Shown: positions 38,001 through 44,293 of the stretch, piece by piece
Layout of the letters: every line of letters begins with the position of its first letter
Position numbering within the stretch: position 1 is the stretch's first letter
Source of the DNA: Cupriavidus phytohabitans
GTDB taxonomy: Bacteria; Pseudomonadota; Gammaproteobacteria; Burkholderiales; Burkholderiaceae
DNA length: 64,000 nucleotides
NCBI RefSeq assembly: GCF_000426345.1
Contig: NZ_AUFE01000016.1
Span: 57,001 to 121,000 of the forward strand
Reading direction: 5' to 3'
Translations under genes and position numbers: made by a program
The notes under the pieces: model-generated
Databases searched by the model: none
Told to the model about the DNA's origin: nothing
The model's input: the letters and a program-made list of their open reading frames with translations, nothing else

Positions 38001-38182
38001 CGATCGGTTCGGAGACCCAGCGCCCGCTGGCCATCGTCATCATCGGTGGCCTGATCACCGCCACGGTGCTGACGCTGATCGTGCTGCCGACGCTGTATGA
38101 ATGGATGGTCGGCCGCAACTGGCCGGACGAAGAAGGCGAAGCGCCTGACGAGAACAAGCTGACGCCGTCGATCTCGGGCTGA
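35060..38182 (+). CDS. HME-family RND heavy-metal efflux pump (CzcA-like)
   Basis: A 1040-residue proton-driven inner-membrane pump. The transmembrane-helix-4 signature reads DFGIIVDGAVIVVEN, with D393, D399 and E406 spaced exactly as the essential D402, D408 and E415 of CzcA. This form belongs to divalent-cation (Co/Zn/Cd/Ni) pumps and differs from Cu/Ag pumps. The N-terminus FPDVSDIQVNVITLYPGRAAEEVE and the duplicated 12-helix layout are typical. The start at 35060 is 13 bp after the adaptor stop. No two-component or MerR-type metal regulator is adjacent, so the inducer is unknown. Confidence 0.95.
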   Translation: MISRIVSFALHQKLFVWLGLLIFVGGGLAAFKNLPIEAFPDVSDIQVNVITLYPGRAAEEVERQVTIPIETALAGTPNAVRVFSHTQFGLSFMMVTFNDRATDVTARQQILERLRSVDLPDGVHPDLAPLSTAIGEIFRFRLTGKGYTPQELRTLQDWVVEKNLRQVPGVADLVTIGGTIKQYEVNPNLARMRDARISLSQLFTALQRANANAGGGAVAHGRQQFLLRSLGSFRTSADIANVVVAENNGTPILVKDIAEVKVGSAPPQGLMGQDDEEDIVSGIVVMRKGENPSAVLEALKAKIDLLDDQILPKGVKIVPYYDRSTLIDKTLHTVFGNLVEGALLVMAVLYLFLANVRAAAIVALVIPLALLSTFIGLTWVGIPANLLSLGAMDFGIIVDGAVIVVENIFKRLGELKEQQIRDSKARLHAILQATTEVGRPTVFSMVIIIAAHIPIFTLQRHEGKIFAPMAYTVTGALIGSLIISLTLVPLLCHLLLTKNIAHDDNFIVRHCKRLYEPMLGWALDHKKLVIGAALGLLLVTVGVGKFLGSEFLPELDEGSMWVSFDLPASVSIDEARDQARLLRSVIRKTPEVNSTISKVGRPDDGTDPKLINTVEILVDLKPEKQWRDGFNKRAIIGEIDRNLRQLPGIEPNFSQPVRDNILESISQIKGQIVIKVQSDSLEQNKKVADQILANVQSVKGVMRAFIDRDGELPQYVLEFDRAQAARYGINVADVQDLMETALAGKAATELWEGERHFSVAVRLKPSERELPNLPHIFMQTADGAQVPLSQLVTFRAASGAMNISRENGQRTTSIGIFIRDRDMGSVVKDMQALVKKNVKADDVKISWSGEFENQERAMARLAIVVPLSVLMIFLLLFNAFKSFKSATLIISNIPFALIGGVFALFLTGIPLSVSAAIGFIALFGQAVLNGVVMVTYFNQLRDEGMPVRQAVLTGSMDRLRTVLMTALLAMLGLFPMAISRAIGSETQRPLAIVIIGGLITATVLTLIVLPTLYEWMVGRNWPDEEGEAPDENKLTPSISG

Positions 38183-38384
38183 AGTTTTCAGGTTGGTGTG
38201 CCCCCTGTTCCGCGAGCGGTACAGGGCAGCCTTCTTCACGCTCGATCTCCCGCAAGTGCCGCTCCCGGACCCTGATGTCGGAATAGTCTGACGCGCCTTT
38301 CGGAGCCCAACGCCTGCTTGCCATCACCCCTGCAGCCTACGCTGTACATACGGCGTGGCCAGCAGCGCATCGCCGCCGGCCCCT

Positions 38385-38420
38385 TATGCGTACGACTATG
38401 CGTACGACTACGCATTCAAC
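38385..38420. repeat. Three 12-bp tandem repeats before the Cys-repeat gene
   Basis: TATGCGTACGAC occurs twice in direct succession (38385 and 38397), then a degenerate copy TACGCATTCAAC. The array ends three bases before the ribosome site (AAAGGAG at 38424). GCGTACGA is close to a palindrome, so protein binding is possible. Confidence 0.75.
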
Positions 38421-38436
38421 TGGAAAGGAGCTCGAC

Positions 38437-39048
38437 ATGATGAAGAAATGGCTGACAGCAGCAGTATGTTCGATGATGGTCGCGGCCCCCGCGGGCTATG
38501 CCCTGGCGCAAGCGACGGCACCTGGCACGCCGCCATCCACCACGGCCGCCACCGGCACCCGCGCCGACTACGACGCCGCGGCCAAGCAGGCTGACGCGGA
38601 CTACAAGGCTGCCACCGCCAAGTGCGACGGCATGAAGGACAACGCCAAGGACGTTTGCAAGGCAGAGGCCAAGCGCGACCGCGACGTGACCAAGGCCCAG
38701 GCCGAAGCCCGGCGCGACGGCACGCAGAAGTCCATGGCCAAGGCCGAGAAAGTGAAGGCCGATCGTGACTATGACGTGGCCAAGGAAATGTGCGACGACA
38801 AGAAGGGCAATGACAAGGACGTTTGCAAGAAGGACGCCAAGACTGCCCACGAAAAAGCCCTGACCGCCGCCAAGGTCGACAAGGCCGCGGCGACCGGCTC
38901 GCGCACCGATGTGGCGGAAGCCCGCGCTGATGCCAAGAAGGACACCATGGACGCCGCTTACAAGGCCGACAAGGAACGTTGCGATGCGATGTCCGGCGAT
39001 ACCAAGGACAAGTGCCAGGCTGACGTAAAGGCTAAGTACGGCAAGTAA
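38437..39048 (+). CDS. Exported lysine-rich protein with three cysteine-pair repeats
   Basis: A 203-residue exported protein of unknown function. The signal peptide (MMKKWLTAAVCSMMVAAPAGYALA) is clear and AAAGGAG sits six bases before the ATG. The mature part is highly charged and contains three related units of about 50-60 residues, each with a pair of cysteines ten residues apart: CDGMKDNAKDVC, CDDKKGNDKDVC and CDAMSGDTKDKC, embedded in lysine/alanine helices. Each pair could form a disulfide in the periplasm or bind metal. Similar proteins occur in Burkholderiales to my memory. It lies downstream of a metal-efflux triad, but functional linkage is only a guess. Confidence 0.8.
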   Translation: MMKKWLTAAVCSMMVAAPAGYALAQATAPGTPPSTTAATGTRADYDAAAKQADADYKAATAKCDGMKDNAKDVCKAEAKRDRDVTKAQAEARRDGTQKSMAKAEKVKADRDYDVAKEMCDDKKGNDKDVCKKDAKTAHEKALTAAKVDKAAATGSRTDVAEARADAKKDTMDAAYKADKERCDAMSGDTKDKCQADVKAKYGK

Positions 39049-39185
39049 GCCGCAAGCAAGCACATGCCGGCGTCTTCGCCGGCATGGCCCAGCCGGGCCG
39101 CCCGCCAGCCGTTGGCGGACTCATCGACGCAAAGACGGGCGGGCACCGCGCGCGGCGCCGTCCGCCCCGCATGAAGGAGCACACC

Positions 39186-39389
39186 ATGAACTGGGACCAG
39201 ATTGAAGGCAAGTGGGAGCAGGCCAAGGGCAAGATCAAGGAAAAGTGGGGCAAGCTCACCGACGATGACATCGCGCAGATCAATGGCAAGCGCGACCAGC
39301 TCGCCGGCCGTATCCAGGAGCGCTATGGCTACTCCAAGGAGCGCGCCGAGGAAGAGATGAAGGCGTGGGAGAACGACACGCGCTGGTAA
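39186..39389 (+). CDS. CsbD-family stress protein
   Basis: A 67-residue hydrophilic protein with the CsbD/YjbJ pattern MNWDQIEGKWEQAKGKIKEKWGKLTDDD and the C-terminal ERYGYSKERAEEEMKAW. Members are abundant under general stress and stationary phase; their mechanism is unknown. AAGGAG stands upstream of the ATG and a strong terminator follows. Confidence 0.92.
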   Translation: MNWDQIEGKWEQAKGKIKEKWGKLTDDDIAQINGKRDQLAGRIQERYGYSKERAEEEMKAWENDTRW

Positions 39390-39410
39390 GCCGGTTTGTC
39401 ACGGCAGCAA

Positions 39411-39447
39411 AAGGCGGGACGCCCCAGGGCGTCCCGCCTTGGTTTTT
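39411..39447 (+). terminator. Rho-independent terminator after csbD-like gene
   Basis: A perfect 13-bp stem AAGGCGGGACGCC with loop CCAG, followed by GGTTTTT. The remaining 228 bp before the histidine kinase show no feature I can support. Confidence 0.92.
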
Positions 39448-39675
39448 GCAGGGGTAGAGCTTGGATACCCCCATGATGTGGGGAGTGGTCCACGTGGCAT
39501 TAAGCAGACGTTAGCTCTGTATGCAAAGAAATGAAGCACGCATCACGCACAGGCGTCATAACATGTCGCCTCGCGGCAGCGTGCGAGGGACAGGCGCAAA
39601 CCTCCCGCCGCACACCTGCTGACTTGTCCGGCTTGTCCGGCTGTCTTTCCTGTCCGGCCTGTACCCGCATTGCGC

Positions 39676-41094
39676 ATGTACGCTGCCCTGCCTGCCTTCG
39701 TCTCGTCCACCTTCCTCGGTTACGGCCTCTACGTGCTGGTGACCAAGGGCGTCACGCGCGTGTCGGCATCGTTCTTCCTGCTGTGCGTGACCACCTTTGC
39801 CTGGCAGGGAACGTGGGTCTTCCTGTACCAGGCCACGCACCCCGACGTGGCGCTGTTGCTGGCCCGCCTGGGTTACCTGTTCATCCTGTTCCTGCCGACG
39901 ACGTTCTACCATTTCATCGCCGAAGTGACCGAGCGCCGCCAGGAGCGGCCGCTGCTGCTGGCGTCCTATGGGGTCAGCCTGGTGCTGGCGGTGCTGCTGC
40001 TGACCACCGGGCAGGTGGTGTCGGGCTACTACACCTATTTCTTCGGCGACTATCCCAAGGCCGGGCCGTTGCATCCGCTGCACCTGGCGCAGACCATGCT
40101 GGTGGCGATCCGCAGCGCGTGGATCCTGGCCGAGGCCCGCCGCAACGCCGCCGCCGAACGCCGCAAGCGCTACAACCTGTGCCTGGTGGCGGTGGCGCTG
40201 TATTCGCTGGCGGCGGTCGACTACCTGGTCAACTACGGCGTGGCCTTCTACCCGCCTGGCGTGGTGTTCGTGGCGGCGAGCCTGGGCATGCTGGCCGTCA
40301 GCGTGGTGCGCTACGACCTGATGCATCCGTATTCGCTGGCGGCCACGGTCGCGCATGAAGTGCGCACGCCGCTGGCGACCATCCGCATGCAAGCGCAGGA
40401 GCTGGCGCGCACCTGGCCACAGGTGCTGCAGGGCTACCAGCTGGCGGTCGAGCAGGGCCTGTGCGAAGACCGCATGCGCCCGGGGCAGCTCGAGCGCGTG
40501 TCGAGCCTGGTCGGCGCGATCACGCGCGAGGTCGACGGCACCAGCACGGTGATCGACATGGCGCTGGCCTCGGTCACGCTCGAGCGGCTGGACCGCAGCA
40601 CCTTCGCGCCGCACGGCATTGCCGACTGTGTCCATGCGGCGCTGGACCGCTACCCGTTCCAGGGCGACGAACGCGGCTGCGTGCATGTGCGCGGCATCGA
40701 TGCCGGCTGGCGCTTTGTCGGCTCCGACACGCTGCTGGTCTACGTGCTGTTCAACCTGCTCAAGAATGCGCTGCACGCGATCCGCGCCACCGGCGGTGGG
40801 CGCATCGACATCACGGGCGCGACCGAAGGGCAGCACCATGTGATCCGCTTCCGCGATACCGGCCCGGGCATCGCGGCCGACGTGCTGCCGCGCATCTTCG
40901 AGCCGTTTTTCTCGACCAAGGCGCATGGCCTCGGCGCCGGCCTCGGGCTGGCCTTCTGCCGCCGCGTGATCGAGGCCTTCGGCGGCCGCATCGAGTGCGA
41001 ATCGATCCCTGCTGTGCATACCACCTTCACGCTGCGGCTGCCGCGCTTCATCCCGATGGCCGACAGCCGGCTGCGCACCCGCACCGCCGGCTGA
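39676..41094 (+). CDS. Membrane sensor histidine kinase (PhcS/CqsS-like)
   Basis: A 472-residue sensor kinase. About six or seven membrane helices occupy residues 1-205, with no large periplasmic domain. A histidine box follows: H227 in VAHEVRTPLATIRMQA. The ATPase domain shows NLLKNALHAI (N box), FRDTGPGIAADVLPRIFEPFFSTK (G1/F box) and GLGAGLGLAFCRRVIEAFGG (G2). This layout and the CRRV-FGG-IEC ending resemble PhcS of Ralstonia and CqsS of Vibrio, which sense small acyl signals. No receiver gene is adjacent, so it is an orphan kinase here. ATG at 39676 lacks an obvious ribosome site. Confidence 0.87.
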   Translation: MYAALPAFVSSTFLGYGLYVLVTKGVTRVSASFFLLCVTTFAWQGTWVFLYQATHPDVALLLARLGYLFILFLPTTFYHFIAEVTERRQERPLLLASYGVSLVLAVLLLTTGQVVSGYYTYFFGDYPKAGPLHPLHLAQTMLVAIRSAWILAEARRNAAAERRKRYNLCLVAVALYSLAAVDYLVNYGVAFYPPGVVFVAASLGMLAVSVVRYDLMHPYSLAATVAHEVRTPLATIRMQAQELARTWPQVLQGYQLAVEQGLCEDRMRPGQLERVSSLVGAITREVDGTSTVIDMALASVTLERLDRSTFAPHGIADCVHAALDRYPFQGDERGCVHVRGIDAGWRFVGSDTLLVYVLFNLLKNALHAIRATGGGRIDITGATEGQHHVIRFRDTGPGIAADVLPRIFEPFFSTKAHGLGAGLGLAFCRRVIEAFGGRIECESIPAVHTTFTLRLPRFIPMADSRLRTRTAG

Positions 41095-41185
41095 ACCACA
41101 CCGGCGGTACGGGTCTTGCAGCAACGCCTTACCGCGGTTCAGCGGATATCAGGCGGACACTGGCGCAGGCCGCGCCGCCACGGCT

Positions 41186-41683
41186 TCAGCTGGCAAACTC
41201 AGGCAACGCCAGCTCGTATTCCTTCACCCGTTCGATGATCCCCGCCGGGAAGCGCGATATGCGCTTCTTCCGGTCGGCAAACACGATCTGCTGGTAACCC
41301 AGCGATACCGGCTTGCCACCCACGCAGAAGCGGAACAGCAGGTAGGCGGAGCACCGGCGCACCTGGAAGGTGTTCAGGTAGCAGTCCACGCGCTGGAACG
41401 GGAAGGTCTCCTCGACATACTCCTGATGCGCGCGCTTGGTCACGAAGACGCCGCCCGCGGCAAGCAGGTTGTCGTGGATGCATTCATGGAACCACCTTTC
41501 GCGGCAGATGCCCTGCCATTCGAAATAGCGCGCGAAGTACGTATTCATGAAGGCATTGGAATCCTTGAGGTAGATGTCGATTGCATGGTGGAAGGTCTTG
41601 TGTCCGCCCGCATCGAGCGAGCCTGGCTCCGGCATCGCCGTTGCGTGGTTCAGGACTTGGGGGATCACGTCTCGCATCAACAT
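41186..41683 (-). CDS. Hot-dog-fold acyl-CoA thioesterase-like protein
   Basis: A 165-residue protein with the 4-hydroxybenzoyl-CoA/enediyne-type thioesterase pattern. The segment NAFMNTYFARYFEWQGICRERWF places the usual acidic residue and helix of this fold, and YLNTFQVRRCSAYLLFRF forms the strand region. The start at 41683 has AAGGAG eight bases upstream; a longer open frame is rejected. It converges on the PhcS-like kinase gene. Acyl-thioester cleavage is likely, but the substrate is unknown. A role in making or degrading a fatty signal near an acyl-sensing kinase is a speculative link. Confidence 0.75.
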   Translation of the reverse strand: MLMRDVIPQVLNHATAMPEPGSLDAGGHKTFHHAIDIYLKDSNAFMNTYFARYFEWQGICRERWFHECIHDNLLAAGGVFVTKRAHQEYVEETFPFQRVDCYLNTFQVRRCSAYLLFRFCVGGKPVSLGYQQIVFADRKKRISRFPAGIIERVKEYELALPEFAS

Positions 41684-41785
41684 GTGTTGACTCCTTGAAA
41701 GGGCTGCAGGCGGCAGCCGCGCCTGCCCCGGGGAGGTTGGGGCATGGTGGCATTCTGGCCGGATGCGCAGCGCTGAGGTGCATGG

Positions 41786-41822
41786 TGTGACATGCGGCGG
41801 AGCTGCCCTGTGACATGCGGCG
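41786..41822 (+). repeat. Direct repeat of 14 bp in the thioesterase/pseudogene gap
   Basis: TGTGACATGCGGCG occurs at 41786-41799 and again at 41809-41822, 23 bp apart, about two helical turns. It could be a binding site for control of either divergent gene. Confidence 0.5.
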
Positions 41823-41871
41823 TACGCTGATATCGTCGGCGGTGACAACCCGCCAGCCCGCACACCGAGGC

Positions 41872-42405
41872 ATGGACAATCAACAAGCGATGAACGGCGC
41901 CGAAAGCCTGGTCAAGACCCTGCTGGCCAACGGCGTGGACACCTGTTTTGCCAACCCCGGCACCAGCGAGATGCATTTCGTCGCGGCGCTCGACCGCATC
42001 CCGGGCATGCGCTGCGTCCTGGGCCTGTTCGAAGGCGTGGTCACCCGGCGCCGCCGATGGCTATGCACGCATGGCCGACAAGCCCGCCGCGACGCTGCAG
42101 CATTGCGGCCCAGGCCTCGCCAACGGCCTGGCCAACCTGCACAACGCGCGCCGGGCGCAAACGCCGGTGGTCAACATCATCGGCGACCAGGCCACCTACC
42201 ACCGGCCGCTCGCATGTGCTGGCAGGGCCCGAAGAGGTCTGCGCTCGACATGCTGGACATCGGCAACCCGGACCTGGACTGGGTCAAGCTGGCCAACGGC
42301 ATGGGTGTGGAAGGCGCGCGGGCGAAGGATATGGAGACGTTCGCAGACCTGTTCCGGGCGGCAAACGGGCGCAAGGGGCCGTTCCTGATCGAGCTGGTGA
42401 TCTGA
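41872..42405 (+). pseudogene. Remnant of a thiamine-diphosphate enzyme (acetolactate-synthase-like)
   Basis: The first 58 codons read as the N-terminus of a TPP enzyme of the acetolactate synthase/benzoylformate decarboxylase family ([27 protein letters not shown]). An extra C near 42045 shifts the frame; the next family segment, [19 protein letters not shown] to [10 protein letters not shown], continues in the +1 frame. About 1 kb is then missing: after the junction near 42206-42240 the first frame resumes with the family's C-terminus ([21 protein letters not shown] to GPFLIELVI). An intact gene would encode about 550 residues. This copy cannot make a working enzyme. Confidence 0.85.
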
Positions 42406-42437
42406 CGGCGCCACGTGCAAGACGCTGGCCGCGGCGT

Positions 42438-42647
42438 TCAGCGCCGGTCAGGCGCGTCGCGCCGCGGCGCCTCCGCGTCATACCCCAGCAGGCTCGCCAG
42501 CAGCGGCCAGCGCCGCGCCGCCGCCCGCGCGGCGCGCAGTTCCTGGTGGTCGAAGTAGCGGCGCGGGTCGAAGCCGTCGACCTCGCTGCCCAGGACGTCG
42601 ATATCGCTGCGCGCCAGCGGCAGCCCGCGTGCATTGGCCGGCTTCAT
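42438..42647 (-). CDS. BcsR-like cellulose synthesis protein
   Basis: A 69-residue protein at the 3' end of the bcs operon. Its segment DIDVLGSEVDGFDPRRYFDHQELRAARAAARRWPLLASLL resembles E. coli BcsR (YhjR), notably a short IDxxD/Y helix region followed by the ALKRWPLLA-like ending. BcsR helps assemble the synthase with BcsQ and BcsA. The ATG overlaps the bcsG stop (ATGA), so the two are coupled. Enterobacterial bcsR normally sits upstream of bcsQ, so the position is unusual. Confidence 0.68.
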   Translation of the reverse strand: MKPANARGLPLARSDIDVLGSEVDGFDPRRYFDHQELRAARAAARRWPLLASLLGYDAEAPRRDAPDRR

Positions 42648-44251
42648 GGCTTGCCCTCGATCCAGACCCCGTCCGGCGTGCGCACGACATAGCCGTTGCC
42701 TTCGCGCATGGTCACGGTGGCTTCGTTCTCGCCGACCATCTGCGTCTGCGGGAGGTCGCTGGCGTAGCTGGCCAGAGCCGGCGCCTGCGCGGCGAACGGG
42801 TTCCCGGCAATCAGATTGGACAGCAGCTGCGACAGGCCCAGGTAGCTGGTCGGTGCATCGATGGTGACGGTACGGTCGTTGGGCCTGGGCAGCCCCACCA
42901 GCTTGACGCCCACCGGCACGTTGATGATGCGCGGGGTCGGGATCTCGCGCATGCCGGCGATCTGGTTGGCGTCGCCGCGCAAGGCCGCGCCATGCTCGGG
43001 CACGAACACGATCACCGCGCGCCGGCCCGACTGCGCCACCATCTCGATGACCTTGTCGATGTCGCCCAGCAGCCGCGACAGCCGCAGCGGATAGGACTCC
43101 AGGCTGGACAGCCGGTTGTCGGTCATGCGGTTGCCGTCGTGCAGCGTCACGGAGTTGTAGTACAGCGCTTGCGGCCCGCCGCCGGCCTGCTGGCGATCGC
43201 GGAACCAGCGCTGCAGCACGTCGAAATCGCCGATGACGGGCGAGTTGTCGAACGAGCGCATCGCCACCGGCAGGCCGGTGTTGGGAGGCGGCGCGACGCC
43301 GTCGACGCCGATCTCCTTCTGCACCTCCTTCAGGAAGTTGTCGAAGTGGCCATCGTGGTTGAGCAGCATGCGGGTGGAGAAGCCCGCATGCGCCAGCGCC
43401 TGGAACAGGTGGCACTGGCCAGGCGCCGGGTCGTACAGCGCCTCGTGCTCGGGCTGGCCACAGGCCGCGCGCAATACGCGGATCGCCGCCGGGCCGCTGT
43501 AGCTGGCCGCGGAGCTGAAATTGGTGAACAGGAAATCGAAGCGCTGCAGCAGCGGGTTGTCGCGCGCGCGCGCGGTGTCGAGGTCGTCCCATGACAGCGA
43601 GCAGATATGCAGCACGATCACGTCGTACTGCGGGTTGGACGCGTCGGACTTGTCGGGCGTGGCCGCCAGCCGCGGGAAGCTGACCTGGCGCAGCGCTTCC
43701 TGGTTGCGGAACGCGGCCAGCCGGGCATCCGGGCCGCTTGCGGCGACCTCGGCGCCGCCACCGGCCAGCGCCGCGCCTGTGGTCAGTGCCGCGGTCGCGG
43801 TGCCGGCGCGGGCGCCTGCGATGCCGCCCGGGTCGCCGGCACCGTCCAGCGCCTGCCACAGCGGCACCGCCACCAGCGCGCCCAGCACCAGCGTGGTGAC
43901 CCGCACCCAGCGGTTCACGAGCCAGAAGATCACCAGCGCCGCCAGCGCAACCAGCAGCATCTCGCGCGTGACGACGCGCTGCGCCAGTTCCAGCATGTAC
44001 GCGGGCGTAAACGCCTGCAGGTTGGTGAACTGCGAAACCACGCGCGAGAACGGCGGCAGGTCCGATTCACGGTACATCAGCGCGGCGCCCGCCACCACCG
44101 CCAGCACATGCCGCAGCGCGGACAGCGCCGGATGGCGGATGCGCACCAGCAGCACCAGCGCGAACAGCAGGTTCAGCAGCCATTGCGGGTGCAGCCGGCC
44201 GATAAAGAACAGGTACAGCTTGGCGATGAAGTAGAGGTTCCAGATACCCAT
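42644..44251 (-). CDS. bcsG: Cellulose phosphoethanolamine transferase BcsG
   Basis: A 535-residue inner-membrane protein: about four or five N-terminal helices, then a periplasmic alkaline-phosphatase-fold domain. SAASYSGPAAIRVLRAACGQ carries the nucleophile serine region known from E. coli BcsG, and VFVPEHGAALRGD belongs to the metal site. It transfers phosphoethanolamine from phosphatidylethanolamine to nascent cellulose. With BcsE and BcsF it marks an E. coli-type (class II) system. It follows bcsA by 42 bp and overlaps the bcsR-like gene. Confidence 0.94.
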   Translation of the reverse strand: MGIWNLYFIAKLYLFFIGRLHPQWLLNLLFALVLLVRIRHPALSALRHVLAVVAGAALMYRESDLPPFSRVVSQFTNLQAFTPAYMLELAQRVVTREMLLVALAALVIFWLVNRWVRVTTLVLGALVAVPLWQALDGAGDPGGIAGARAGTATAALTTGAALAGGGAEVAASGPDARLAAFRNQEALRQVSFPRLAATPDKSDASNPQYDVIVLHICSLSWDDLDTARARDNPLLQRFDFLFTNFSSAASYSGPAAIRVLRAACGQPEHEALYDPAPGQCHLFQALAHAGFSTRMLLNHDGHFDNFLKEVQKEIGVDGVAPPPNTGLPVAMRSFDNSPVIGDFDVLQRWFRDRQQAGGGPQALYYNSVTLHDGNRMTDNRLSSLESYPLRLSRLLGDIDKVIEMVAQSGRRAVIVFVPEHGAALRGDANQIAGMREIPTPRIINVPVGVKLVGLPRPNDRTVTIDAPTSYLGLSQLLSNLIAGNPFAAQAPALASYASDLPQTQMVGENEATVTMREGNGYVVRTPDGVWIEGKP

Positions 44252-44293
44252 TGTCCGAAGCGTGGCGTTGCCGCGTTTCCGTTGTGTTTGAGG

